DNA of 60,336 bases from Hydrogenophilus sp. (GCA_026416515.1 JAOAEZ010000004.1:105227-165562), one strand, 5' to 3'. Shown: positions 1 to 8,452, counted from the first letter of the stretch. Notes: generated by a model not told the origin, from the letters alone. Program-made: numbers and translations.

Positions 1-1015
1 AAAGCGCCTCTCCGCTGTCGTCTCGCTCACCGAAGTCGGCTACGCTGGCGGCGACTATCCAAACCCCACCTACGAACAGGTTCTCGCCTACGAAAGCGCG
101 CGGCAACGCGGTCAAGTTCACGGCCGCAACCACGCCGAAGTTGTCCTCGTCACCCTCTCTCTCCCCCACTCTCCCCCCTCCTGCGGCCCCTTCTCTCTTC
201 CCCTCCCCTCTCCCGCCCTCATCGCACTTCTTCACCCTATTCTCGCCGCCTTCTGGGAAGGGCATGACCCCACCCAACGCGACCGTCAAGGGGACGACAT
301 CGGCAGCAACTACCGCTCTGCCCTCTACTATCCTCCCGAACACGGTTTCTGGCTGCTACCGCTCCTTCTCGCCAGCCGCGCCGCCTATGGTTGGGCCCTC
401 TGGCAAGCCGCGGGGGGAGCCCCCCCTTTCCCTGCTCCCTGCACCGAAATCGCCCCGCTCACCTGTTACACCCCTGCTGAACCTTACCATCAAAACTACC
501 TCGACCGCCACCCCCACGGCTACTGCGGCGCTGGAGGAAGAGGGATCTCCTTTCCTGCCCCTCTCCTTTGCTCCTCCTCCTCTTGGTCCTCCCCCTGGCC
601 CCATCCCCCCGCCGAAGCGCGCTCCTTCTGGACCTGGCTTGCTCGCCCTCTGCTCACACCGGCCGCTTACGCGATCGCCTTTGAAGCCGCTACCGAGCCC
701 CCCTACACCAGCTGTCTCCTCACCGAAGAGCGTGCCGGTTTCTACCTCGATCCCCTCAGTGGAGCTCCCCTCTTTTCCAGCGTAGCCAAATACTCCAGCG
801 GCACCGGATGGCCTAGTTTTACGAATCCCCTTCCCGACGCTCTCACCGACCACCTCGACACCAGTCACGGGATGATCCGCACTGAAATCCGCAGCCGCAG
901 CAGTGGCATCCACCTTGGCCACCGTTTCGACGACGGACCCCCTCCGACCGGTCAACGCTACTGTCTCAATGGCGAAGTACTTTGCTTTGTTCCCTGTCCC
1001 TCCCCTCTTCCCTAA
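1..1015 (+). CDS. msrAB: Peptide methionine sulfoxide reductase, MsrA-MsrB fusion (5' partial)
   Basis: Repairs oxidised methionine in proteins: MsrA reduces the S-sulfoxide and MsrB the R-sulfoxide. The reading frame is open from base 2, so the MsrA catalytic GCFWG loop lies outside the window. Visible MsrA signatures are GYAGGDYPNPTYE, FWEGHDPTQRDRQGDDIGSN and YHQNYL. MsrB follows with GTGWPSF, SHGM, HLGHRFDDGPPPTG and the catalytic RYCLN (Cys codon at 962-964). The usual four zinc-binding cysteines are absent, and the position that often holds the resolving Cys (SGCGWPSF) is Thr. A Ser/Pro/Leu-rich insert interrupts MsrA between HAEVVLVT and the FWEGHDPT block, and another low-complexity stretch links the two domains. 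The MFS gene starts 15 bases downstream. Confidence 0.93.
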   Translation, partial: KRLSAVVSLTEVGYAGGDYPNPTYEQVLAYESARQRGQVHGRNHAEVVLVTLSLPHSPPSCGPFSLPLPSPALIALLHPILAAFWEGHDPTQRDRQGDDIGSNYRSALYYPPEHGFWLLPLLLASRAAYGWALWQAAGGAPPFPAPCTEIAPLTCYTPAEPYHQNYLDRHPHGYCGAGGRGISFPAPLLCSSSSWSSPWPHPPAEARSFWTWLARPLLTPAAYAIAFEAATEPPYTSCLLTEERAGFYLDPLSGAPLFSSVAKYSSGTGWPSFTNPLPDALTDHLDTSHGMIRTEIRSRSSGIHLGHRFDDGPPPTGQRYCLNGEVLCFVPCPSPLP

Positions 1016-1030
1016 CGCGCTGCTCTGCTC

Positions 1031-2281
1031 GTGACTCCCTCTACACCCACCCCCTCCCCCTCATCCCTTCCTCTCCCATCCTCCGACGTGCTCCCCTCTC
1101 CTCGGATCACCCCCCTCACCTTCACCCTCATCATCGCCCTCGTCGCTCTTGGCCCCCTCTCCACCGACCTCTACCTTCCGGCGCTTCCTGCGCTCGTCGC
1201 GGCCCTTGCCACCGACACTGCGCGCGGTCAACTCACCCTCACCGCCTACCTCATCGGCTTTGCTCTCGGTCTCTTCCTCTATGGTCCCCTCGCTGACCGC
1301 TACGGCCGTCGGCCCATCATCCTAATCGGTCTTTTCCTCTACACCCTTGCCACGATTCTCTGTCTCTTCGCCCCCACCATCGACACCCTCATCGCAGCTC
1401 GTCTTCTTCAAGCCCTCGGCGCGGGCGTTGGCCCTGTCCTCGGTCGCACCCTCGTCCGCGACCTCTGCGGCCCCCGCGACTCAGCCCCTCTACTCGCCCT
1501 TGTCGGTGCGGTCATGGCCATCGTCCCCATGCTTGCGCCCCTCCTCGGCGGTCTTCTCGCTCAATTCCTAAGCTGGCGTGCTCCCTTTGCCATCCTCCTT
1601 CTCTACAGTCTCATCGCCCTTCTCGCCATCTGGCGCTGGCTTCCTGAAACCCGCCCTCCCCTTCCTCCCCCCACCTCTCTCTTCGCCGCCATTCCTCACC
1701 TCCTTGCGGACCGTGTTTATCGTTTACTGCTCCTTGCCAACGGCTGCAGCTATGCGGCGCTCTTCTCCTTTATCTCCGGCTCCAGTTTTATCCTCATCGG
1801 CATCTATGGATACACTCCCTTTGCCATGGGTCTCTCTTTTACCTTCATCGTCTCGGGTTATCTCCTGGGCACCCTTGCCGCGCACCGCACCGTTCGCCGT
1901 CTCGGTTCCCACCGCCTGCTCACTCTCGGTGCGTGTTTTGCCCTGTTCGGTGCCCTCCTGCAAATCCTGTGGCCTCTCCTTTCTCCCGCTCCCCCTGCCC
2001 TACTCATCCCCATGTGGTTCTGCGCCCTGGCGGCAGGCTTCATCATGCCCAACGCCACCGCCCTTGCGTTAGCCCCATACCCTCAAGCAGCGGGTGCGGC
2101 CGCTGCCCTTCTCGGCCTCGGTCAAATGGCGATCGCTGCCCTTGCCGGCACGCTTGTCGGGCAACTCCTCACCGACTCTCCCCTTCCCCTCGCCGTCACT
2201 ATCGCCATCACTGCCCTAACCGCTGCCCTAGCGATCCTTTGCACCCCCTCCTCATCCCCAAATCCAGCTCATTCGCGGTAA
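1031..2281 (+). CDS. Bcr/CflA-type MFS multidrug exporter
   Basis: A 416-residue inner-membrane proton-driven exporter of the major facilitator superfamily. About twelve hydrophobic segments follow a 28-residue Ser/Pro/Thr-rich N-terminus. LSTDLYLPALPAL in the first helix is typical of Bcr/CflA drug exporters, and the loop 2-3 motif GPLADRYGRRP (about residues 85-95) is the MFS motif A. The called start is a GTG only 15 bases after msrAB. A later start is possible, because the N-terminal tail is low-complexity pyrimidine-coded sequence and no clear ribosome binding site is seen. The substrate cannot be deduced. Confidence 0.88.
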   Translation: MTPSTPTPSPSSLPLPSSDVLPSPRITPLTFTLIIALVALGPLSTDLYLPALPALVAALATDTARGQLTLTAYLIGFALGLFLYGPLADRYGRRPIILIGLFLYTLATILCLFAPTIDTLIAARLLQALGAGVGPVLGRTLVRDLCGPRDSAPLLALVGAVMAIVPMLAPLLGGLLAQFLSWRAPFAILLLYSLIALLAIWRWLPETRPPLPPPTSLFAAIPHLLADRVYRLLLLANGCSYAALFSFISGSSFILIGIYGYTPFAMGLSFTFIVSGYLLGTLAAHRTVRRLGSHRLLTLGACFALFGALLQILWPLLSPAPPALLIPMWFCALAAGFIMPNATALALAPYPQAAGAAAALLGLGQMAIAALAGTLVGQLLTDSPLPLAVTIAITALTAALAILCTPSSSPNPAHSR

Positions 2282-2314
2282 AATCGCGCTATTCACCACT
2301 CGCAAGGAGGCTCG

Positions 2315-2662
2315 ATGCTCTCCTCTCCTCGAGTTGTTGTCGTTCTCATCACTGCCCCGGATCAACTTGTCGCCGCGGAGATCGCCCGCACCCTTGTCGC
2401 CGAAGGGCTAGCCGCCTGTTGCAACATCGTACCGCAGATCCGTTCCCTTTACCGCTGGCAAGGCGAGCTCTGCGACGAACCCGAAACGCTTCTCCTCATC
2501 AAAACCACCCCGGCGCTTCTTCCTACCCTCACCGACCGCGCTCGGGCGATTCATCCTTATACGCTCCCCGAAATTATTGCCCTTCCCGTCCTTGGGGGTT
2601 CTGAGGAGTATCTTTCCTGGGTAGAACAAACGCTTCTCTCCCCTCCTCCGCCTCAATCCTAA
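2315..2662 (+). CDS. cutA: Divalent-cation tolerance protein CutA
   Basis: A 115-residue trimeric cytoplasmic protein of the CutA1 family, linked to copper and other divalent metal tolerance. The family features are clear: VLITAPD at the start, the EGLAACCNIVPQI segment with paired cysteines, YRWQGEL, and the C-terminal LPEIIALPV region ending in YLSWV. The start is well supported by AAGGAGG seven bases upstream of the ATG. It is followed after four bases by dsbD, a pairing often seen in proteobacteria. Confidence 0.95.
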   Translation: MLSSPRVVVVLITAPDQLVAAEIARTLVAEGLAACCNIVPQIRSLYRWQGELCDEPETLLLIKTTPALLPTLTDRARAIHPYTLPEIIALPVLGGSEEYLSWVEQTLLSPPPPQS

Positions 2663-2666
2663 CCGC

Positions 2667-4805
2667 ATGGCCCCTCTCATTTTCCGCTCTCTCCTGCGTT
2701 CTCTCTATCTTTTCTCTATCCTCCTCGTTCGCTCGATCGGCCGACGCGCTCTCCCTCTCTCCCTCTCCCGCCCTCTTGCTCTTCTTTTTTTATCCCCCTC
2801 TACCTTCTATCGTAGCAGCGCGCGCCTCCCCTCTCCCCCCACCCTTTTTCCCTCCCCTCCAACCCGCTCCTCCTCCCTCTGCTGCTTCCTCTTCTCCTTC
2901 CTTCCTCCTCTCCTCTCCCTTCTTCTCTTCTCTCTCTCCCCCCTCGCCCGGGCCGACGCTCCTCTTCCCCCTGACGAAGCCTTTCCGGTAACAGCCTGGC
3001 GCTCTGACCCGCACACCATCACCCTCTCCTTCACCATTCCCCCCCGCTATTACCTCTATCGTCACTCGCTGCGCATTGAGTCGGCCACCGACGGGCTCAC
3101 GCTTGCCCCCTTCCAACTTCCCCCTGGCAAACCCAAGCGCGACGAATTCTTCGGCGAAACCGAAATCTACCCCACCTCTTTCACCCTTACCCTTCCCCTC
3201 CTAACCACCCCCCCTGATCCCTGGCAACTTCGTGTGCAACGCCAAGGCTGTTGGGAAGGGGGAGTCTGCTATCCTCCCCTCGACGAGCACATCGTCGTTC
3301 TCCCCAACCCTCCTGATCCCCCCTCCCTCCTTACCCGTCTCCTCTCTTCCACCCCTTCACCCGCAGCCTCTTTCTCGGCAAACGCCCCCACCTCATCTCC
3401 TCAAAATCGATCCTCCTTCTCCCCCACCCCTAATAATGCCCCCTCTCCCTCCACCCTCAACAACACCTCCGCCCCTTCATTTTCCCTCGCTCTCGCCGAA
3501 AATGCCACTGCCCTCTCTCGCTACCTCGCCGAGGCCTCTCTCCCCGCCGTCGTCGCCCTCTTCTTTCTCCTCGGGCTCCTCCTTGCCTTTACCCCCTGTG
3601 TCTTTCCCACCATTCCCATTCTCTCCAGCATCATCATCGGCCAAGGAAACACTCTCACCCGCGCTCGGGCGCTGCTTCTCACGCTCACCTACATCCTCCC
3701 GATGGCCCTCATCTATGCCCTTGCTGGCGTCATCGCCGGGTTCACCGGCGCCATGATTCAAGCGCTCTTTCAACACCCCCTCATCCTCACCCTCTTTGCT
3801 CTCCTCTTTGTTCTCCTCGCCCTCTCCCTCTTTGGCTTTTACGACCTACAACTCCCCACCTCCTGGCAAACGCGTCTCAACCAACTGGCAGGGAGTCAAC
3901 GCGGGGGGCAATACCTCGGAGTTGCCCTCATGGGCATTCTCTCGGCCCTCATCGTCGGTCCCTGTGTTGCTCCTCCCCTCGTCGGTGCCCTCCTCTATAT
4001 CTCCCAAACTGGCGACGCCCTCTTAGGTGGCATAGCCCTCTTCGCGCTCGGCCTCGGCATGGGTGCTCCCCTCCTTCCTGTCGGTCTCGGCGCGCGTGAA
4101 CTCCTTCCCAAGAGCGGCCCCTGGCTCAATACCACCAAAACCGCGATGGGAGTTCTTCTCCTTGCGCTTGCCTGGTGGATTCTCCGCCCTGTAGTTTCTG
4201 AAGCGCTCTGGCTCCTTGGCTGGGCTCTTCTCGCCGCTGGGGTTGCTGTCGCGCTGGGCGCCCTCGAACCTCTCCCCCCAGCCGCCCGCTGGAGCAAACG
4301 TCTCGGCAAAACCCTTGGTATTCTCCTACTCGTCTACGCAGTCGCCGCCCTCTGGGGCCTTCTCGCGGGCGGTCGCGACCCCCTTCAACCTCTTGCCCCC
4401 CTCGCCACTGCCGTTCCCTCTACTCGCTCCCCTGCCCCCTCCTTTCGCTCGGTCTCCACGCTCGAAGCCCTCCAAAGCCAGCTCGCCGCGGCCGGTCGTC
4501 CAGTGTTCCTCAAAGTTCGCGCCGACTGGTGTATCTCCTGTCTCGAAATTGAACGCGATATCCTCCCGCACCCCGACGTCGTCGCTGCCCTCGACGGCCT
4601 CCTTCTCCTCTCCTTTGACGTCACCGCCAACACCGCTGCCGACCGGGAATTCCTTCGTTACTATCAAATCTTCGGTCCCCCGGCGATCCTCCTCTTTGGC
4701 CCTGACGGTCGCGAATACCCCGAATGGCGAATCACGGGGACGATCGACGCCTCCGCTCTTGCAGCCCACCTACGGGCCTGGCGTAATACGCTCCCCTCTC
4801 CATGA
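2667..4805 (+). CDS. dsbD: Thiol:disulfide interchange protein DsbD
   Basis: Carries electrons from cytoplasmic thioredoxin across the inner membrane to periplasmic DsbC and cytochrome-c assembly partners. All three modules are present. The periplasmic alpha domain has Cys195 and Cys201 in GCWEGGVCYPP. The eight-helix membrane domain has Cys311 in TPCVFP and Cys433 in GPCVAPP. The C-terminal thioredoxin-like domain has WCISC (Cys622, Cys625). At 712 residues it is over 100 longer than usual: about 75 Ser/Pro/Leu/Phe-rich residues precede a plausible signal peptide ending at LARA before Asp. No other in-frame ATG, GTG or TTG exists before that signal, so the extension appears real, or translation starts at a rare codon. 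The proline/serine-rich linker before the membrane domain is also long. Confidence 0.93.
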   Translation: MAPLIFRSLLRSLYLFSILLVRSIGRRALPLSLSRPLALLFLSPSTFYRSSARLPSPPTLFPSPPTRSSSLCCFLFSFLPPLLSLLLFSLSPLARADAPLPPDEAFPVTAWRSDPHTITLSFTIPPRYYLYRHSLRIESATDGLTLAPFQLPPGKPKRDEFFGETEIYPTSFTLTLPLLTTPPDPWQLRVQRQGCWEGGVCYPPLDEHIVVLPNPPDPPSLLTRLLSSTPSPAASFSANAPTSSPQNRSSFSPTPNNAPSPSTLNNTSAPSFSLALAENATALSRYLAEASLPAVVALFFLLGLLLAFTPCVFPTIPILSSIIIGQGNTLTRARALLLTLTYILPMALIYALAGVIAGFTGAMIQALFQHPLILTLFALLFVLLALSLFGFYDLQLPTSWQTRLNQLAGSQRGGQYLGVALMGILSALIVGPCVAPPLVGALLYISQTGDALLGGIALFALGLGMGAPLLPVGLGARELLPKSGPWLNTTKTAMGVLLLALAWWILRPVVSEALWLLGWALLAAGVAVALGALEPLPPAARWSKRLGKTLGILLLVYAVAALWGLLAGGRDPLQPLAPLATAVPSTRSPAPSFRSVSTLEALQSQLAAAGRPVFLKVRADWCISCLEIERDILPHPDVVAALDGLLLLSFDVTANTAADREFLRYYQIFGPPAILLFGPDGREYPEWRITGTIDASALAAHLRAWRNTLPSP

Positions 4806-4942
4806 TCCGAACCCCCTCAAGAACGCCCTGCAACTCTCCCCTCTCTCCACCGCCCTTCGCGAGCGGCTCTCCCTAGCGTCCTGATTCAGCGGAAGCCCCC
4901 CAACCACGAGCAGCAAAGCCCCCTCCTTTCCACTGCAAACGA

Positions 4943-4964
4943 AACAATAGCAATTCTCAATTGC
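4943..4964. promoter_or_regulatory. Fur-like operator
   Basis: A perfect inverted repeat GCAATT-CTC-AATTGC (4950-4964) lies inside an A/T-rich block. Read on the minus strand, the block resembles Fur boxes of the GCAAATGAGAATTGTTATT type. It overlaps the -35 element of the promoter for the gene at 5021, which is where an iron-dependent repressor would act. The assignment to Fur is inference from sequence likeness. Confidence 0.5.
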
Positions 4965-4989
4965 ATTTTCATTCAAAAATCGCTATCCT
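4961..4989 (+). promoter_or_regulatory. Sigma-70 type promoter of the DUF2061 gene
   Basis: TTGCAT (4961-4966) and TATCCT (4984-4989) are separated by exactly 17 bases, and the ATG follows about 31 bases later. This is the best promoter-like pair in the 215-base gap after dsbD. The -35 overlaps the palindrome at 4950-4964. Confidence 0.5.
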
Positions 4990-5020
4990 AACTCCACACC
5001 TTCCAGTTTAGGAGCTCACG

Positions 5021-5404
5021 ATGTCTCTACTTCTCACCGCCGTGCTCCGTCACCGCTGGCTTGCGATCAAAACCCTCACCTATTTTCTCCTGCACATCAC
5101 CGTCGCCATCCTTGTCGCCTACGCTATTACTCGCGACTGGCAAGCCGCCCTTGCCCTCTCGCTCATCGAACCTCTTGTTCAAAGCATCGCCTACCTCATC
5201 CACGAACGACTCTGGCAAAAGCGTCTCGCTCCCTCTCCGCGCTCTCCTGCTCCCTCCTCTCACCTCACCCCTGCTCGTCACGCCTCCCCTGCTCCTCCTT
5301 CATTCTCCCCCACTGACCCCCTCTCCCTCCACCGCGACCCCTATTCCTTTCCCTCTTCACCCGTCTCGCCACGCGCGCCCTTTCCGCCCATCGCCTCCCC
5401 CTAA
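5021..5404 (+). CDS. DUF2061 family membrane protein
   Basis: A 127-residue protein. Residues 1-75 match the DUF2061 family: two transmembrane helices (ALRHRWLAIKTLTYF-like entry helix, then AALALSLIEPLVQSIAYL) and the closing HERLWQ motif. The last 50 residues are a Pro/Ser-rich pyrimidine-coded tail not expected in the family. The biochemical role is unknown. TTTAGGAG precedes the ATG. The gene has its own promoter with a Fur-like operator, which suggests an iron-responsive membrane protein, but that is inference. Confidence 0.8.
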   Translation: MSLLLTAVLRHRWLAIKTLTYFLLHITVAILVAYAITRDWQAALALSLIEPLVQSIAYLIHERLWQKRLAPSPRSPAPSSHLTPARHASPAPPSFSPTDPLSLHRDPYSFPSSPVSPRAPFPPIASP

Positions 5405-5448
5405 ACTTAAGATGATCTAAACTCAGATATAACCTATGGTAAACTCAG
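5402..5448 (+). repeat. Three TAAACT(C/T)A(G/A) direct repeats upstream of metY
   Basis: TAAACTTAA (5402-5410), TAAACTCAG (5418-5426) and TAAACTCAG (5440-5448) lie in the 89-base gap before metY. The two identical copies are 22 bases apart, about two turns of the helix. They flank a possible -10 (TATAAC, 5428-5433). Repeats phased on one face of the DNA suggest binding by a dimeric regulator. No known motif was recognised. Confidence 0.4.
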
Positions 5449-5493
5449 CGCACACTCACTTGCCGACCAAACCCAACTAATGAGGAGACTTTC

Positions 5494-6765
5494 ATGCGCC
5501 TCGAAACCATGCTCATCCACGCCGGCTACACCCCTGACCCTCTCACCAAAGCCGTCGCGGTTCCCATCTATCAAACCACCTCCTACGCCTTTGACAACAC
5601 TCAACATGGTGCCGACCTCTTCGACCTCAAAGTTCCGGGAAACATCTACACCCGCATCATGAACCCGACCCAAGCGGTTCTTGAAGCGCGTCTTGCGGCC
5701 CTCGAAAGTGGTGTCGGCGCCCTTGCCCTTGCCTCGGGCATGGCCGCGATCTTCTACGCCATTCTCACCATCGCCGAATCTGGCGACAACATTGTCTCCT
5801 CTGCCACCCTCTACGGCGGCACTTACAACCTCTTTGCCCACACGCTCCCGCAACTTGGCATCGAAGTTCGTTTTGCCGACTACCGCGACCCCTCCACCTT
5901 TGCTCGTCAGATCGACCATCGCACCAAAGCCCTTTTCTGTGAATCGGTCGGCAATCCTCTAGGCAACGTTACCGACTTTGAAGCCCTCGCTGCGGTCGCC
6001 CACAGCGCCGGCATTCCCCTCATCGTCGACAACACTGTCCCCACCCCCTACCTCTGTCGTCCTTTCGAACACGGTGCTGACATCGTCATCCACTCCCTCA
6101 CCAAATACCTCGGCGGTCATGGCACGACGCTCGGCGGGATCATCATCGACAGCGGTCGTTTCCCCTGGCAAGAGCATAAAGAGCGTTTTCCTCGCCTCAA
6201 TGAACCCGACCCCTCCTACCACGGCGTCACCTACACCGACCACTTTGGCAACGCTGCCTACATCGCTCGCGCTCGGGTTGTCCCCTTGCGCAACACCGGG
6301 GCAGCGATCAGCCCTCTCAACGCCTTCCTCATCCTTCAAGGCATCGAAACCCTAGCCGTTCGCATGGACCGCATCTGCACCAACGCGCTGCAAGTCGCTC
6401 AATTCCTGCGCACCCACCCCAAAGTCGCCTGGGTCAACTACGCCGGTCTTTCCGACCACCCCTCCTACCCCCTCGTTCAACGCTATCTTGGCGGGCGTGC
6501 CTCTGGCATCCTCTCTTTTGGCGTTCGCGGTGGACGCGAAGCGGGGATCCGTTTTCAAGACGCCCTCAAACTTTTCACGCGCCTTGTAAATATCGGCGAC
6601 TGCAAATCGCTCGCCTGCCATCCCGCCTCCACCACCCATCGGCAACTTGCCCCTCACGAACTCGCTCAAGCCGGCGTCAGCGAAGAGATGATTCGGCTCT
6701 CGATCGGAATCGAGCACATCGACGACCTTCTCGAAGACCTCGACCAAGCTCTTGCCGCTGCCTAA
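5494..6765 (+). CDS. metY: O-acetylhomoserine aminocarboxypropyltransferase (sulfhydrylase)
   Basis: A PLP enzyme that joins O-acetyl-L-homoserine and sulfide to give homocysteine, the direct sulfhydrylation route to methionine. It has 423 residues, the usual length. Family features are TLLIHAGY-like ETMLIHAGY near the start, PIYQTTSYAF, YTRIMNPT, the SGMAAI loop and the PLP lysine Lys204 in HSLTKYLGGHGTTLGG. The long form with the LITRLVNIGD-like segment (FTRLVNIGDCKSLACHP) separates MetY from MetB/MetC relatives. ATGAGGAGA is placed well before the ATG. It stands alone, convergent with ruvA. Confidence 0.95.
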   Translation: MRLETMLIHAGYTPDPLTKAVAVPIYQTTSYAFDNTQHGADLFDLKVPGNIYTRIMNPTQAVLEARLAALESGVGALALASGMAAIFYAILTIAESGDNIVSSATLYGGTYNLFAHTLPQLGIEVRFADYRDPSTFARQIDHRTKALFCESVGNPLGNVTDFEALAAVAHSAGIPLIVDNTVPTPYLCRPFEHGADIVIHSLTKYLGGHGTTLGGIIIDSGRFPWQEHKERFPRLNEPDPSYHGVTYTDHFGNAAYIARARVVPLRNTGAAISPLNAFLILQGIETLAVRMDRICTNALQVAQFLRTHPKVAWVNYAGLSDHPSYPLVQRYLGGRASGILSFGVRGGREAGIRFQDALKLFTRLVNIGDCKSLACHPASTTHRQLAPHELAQAGVSEEMIRLSIGIEHIDDLLEDLDQALAAA

Positions 6766-6771
6766 CCTGCC

Positions 6772-6791
6772 TCCCCCCAACCCTGGGGGGA
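6772..6791. terminator. Hairpin between convergent metY and ruvA
   Basis: TCCCCCC (6772-6778) and GGGGGGA (6785-6791) form a perfect 7-bp stem with loop AACCCT. It lies six bases after the metY stop and 33 bases beyond the ruvA stop, so it could serve both strands. No T-run follows, so it may act as a 3' end stabiliser or need Rho. Confidence 0.5.
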
Positions 6792-6824
6792 TGCTTAATC
6801 CCTCTCCCTACAGCCTTCCCTCCC

Positions 6825-7430
6825 TCACCCTCGCGCCAACCGCTGTAGCGCCCACCGCACTCCCTCTGCTAATGGCAAATCTCCCGGCAAATCGCGCAAA
6901 GCCCCCTCCACCTCCCCCTCGCGGTATCCCAAAGCCACCAACGCCGCCAACACCTCTGTCGCCAACCCTCTTCTCCCCTCTCTCGACTCCTCCTCTGGGG
7001 AAACCTGCTCTCTCCTCCGCGGCAGGGCTGTCAACCGCCCTTTCAACTCCAGCACCAACCGTTCGGCGGTCTTAGGTCCGATCCCCGGAACGCGTCGCAA
7101 CCGTGCGGCATCTCGCTGTCTCACCGCCTCCTCCAACTCGGTTACCGTCATATGGGACAACAATGCCAACGCTGTCCGCGGTCCTACCCCTGGCACCCGC
7201 ACCAACACGCGGAACGTCTCTCGCTCCTCCGCCCTCAGAAAGCCGTACAGCTGTACCTCCTCCTCGCGCACCACCAAATGGGTAAACAACCGTACCTCTC
7301 CCCCTATCAGCGGCAACTCCTCCCACGCCGACAATGGCACCCACACCTCCACCCCGAACCCTGCCGCTATCTCCACCGTCACCACCGGTGCCCTACGATC
7401 GCGCACCACTCCCCTCACCTCGCCGATCAT
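6825..7430 (-). CDS. ruvA: Holliday junction branch migration protein RuvA
   Basis: Binds four-way junctions as a tetramer and loads RuvB for branch migration. The 201-residue product has the three expected parts: the OB-fold (MIGEVRG to about 63), two helix-hairpin-helix motifs (VPGVGPRTA about 79 and VPGIGPKTAERLV about 114), and the RuvB-contacting C-terminal domain after a charged linker. The start at 7430 is chosen because MIGxVRG is the family N-terminus, GGAGG lies upstream, and the ATG overlaps the stop of the prenyltransferase gene by four bases. The frame extends further upstream, but that sequence belongs to the previous gene. ruvB and ruvC are not adjacent. Confidence 0.95.
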   Translation of the reverse strand: MIGEVRGVVRDRRAPVVTVEIAAGFGVEVWVPLSAWEELPLIGGEVRLFTHLVVREEEVQLYGFLRAEERETFRVLVRVPGVGPRTALALLSHMTVTELEEAVRQRDAARLRRVPGIGPKTAERLVLELKGRLTALPRRREQVSPEEESREGRRGLATEVLAALVALGYREGEVEGALRDLPGDLPLAEGVRWALQRLARG

Positions 7431-8440
7431 CTTACCCACAACCCTCCTGCCGTCAACAGCGGGTAGAGATGTGCAGCCCACAACTGGCCTCCCGCGGCCC
7501 TTCGGAACTCCGCGGCATCGACCCCTCTCTCCCACCACGCCTGCGGACAAGCTCGCCTCAACCTCCAAAAAGCCGCCACCGCCGGAAGCAACCCCGCCAA
7601 ACCCAACTGTGCCGTCTGCGGCAAATGGCCGCTCTCCACCAACCACACATGCAATCCCCCTACCGCCGCCACTCCTGCCCCATATCCCCAAGGCGCCGCC
7701 TCCCTCAACCGTAACGGCAACGTTCTCTTACCTGTAGCTTCGTCGGCTGCAGCATCTGGAAACTCATTCACATACAACACCAAAGCCACCAAAAGTGCAA
7801 ACGGCAAAGCCGTAGTCCCTGCCGCCGTTGCCAATCGGGCAATCTCCTCGGTCCTCGTCTCCTCTCCTCCTGCCGCTGTCACCAATGCCATTCCCACCAC
7901 TATCCCCAACCAAGCGATCCCCACTCCCACCTCTCCCAATCCCCGCGCCACCAAACGCACTGGCGGTGCCGAATAGACCCACCCTACGGTCACCCCTCCC
8001 AACCCGATCGCCGCCAACCATCCCCCCCATGCTGCTCCCTTTTCCCCTGCCCACCCCACCACCGCTCCCCCTATTCCCGCCGCCGCTGCAAACAAACTGA
8101 CTGTCCACTCTCTCATCTCCGCCGCGGTCATGATCCCCTCTGGCAACACCCGGCTTCCCCCCGTAAAGGGTGTAATGCGTCTCTCGTTTATCTCATCTGT
8201 TCCCTGATCGTAATAATCGTTATGCACATTAGCCGCCGCATGCGCCAACAGCACTCCCGCCCCTGCCAATCCCACCATTCCCCACACCACCTCCTCCACA
8301 GCGACACCCGAGCGGAATAAGCCCTCGCTCACCCCCAACACACCTCCTGCCCCGCTCAATAGCAAAAAAGGCCACCGCACCGCCTGGAGGCGTCCTCGCC
8401 ATTCCTTCTGCCATCGCCGCCCATGTTCTCGGTATCTCAA
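7427..8440 (-). CDS. UbiA-superfamily prenyltransferase (MenA-like)
   Basis: An integral membrane enzyme that attaches a polyprenyl chain to an aromatic acceptor. It has 337 residues and about eight hydrophobic helices. Both Mg-binding aspartate motifs are present: N74-D-YY-D78-QGTD82 and N225-EFPD229-AAAD233. ITPFTGGSRVLPEG after the first motif is typical of the MenA-like (1,4-dihydroxy-2-naphthoate) branch rather than UbiA. Menaquinone synthesis is therefore likely but not proven, since no other men genes are in the window. nusB lies 12 bases upstream and ruvA overlaps downstream. Confidence 0.83.
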   Translation of the reverse strand: MRYREHGRRWQKEWRGRLQAVRWPFLLLSGAGGVLGVSEGLFRSGVAVEEVVWGMVGLAGAGVLLAHAAANVHNDYYDQGTDEINERRITPFTGGSRVLPEGIMTAAEMREWTVSLFAAAAGIGGAVVGWAGEKGAAWGGWLAAIGLGGVTVGWVYSAPPVRLVARGLGEVGVGIAWLGIVVGMALVTAAGGEETRTEEIARLATAAGTTALPFALLVALVLYVNEFPDAAADEATGKRTLPLRLREAAPWGYGAGVAAVGGLHVWLVESGHLPQTAQLGLAGLLPAVAAFWRLRRACPQAWWERGVDAAEFRRAAGGQLWAAHLYPLLTAGGLWVR

Positions 8441-8452
8441 CCCCTCTCTCCC

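Noticed and set aside
5405..5493. SAM riboswitch or T-box upstream of metY
   Set aside because: The 89 bases do not contain the required stems. Only the direct repeats are seen.
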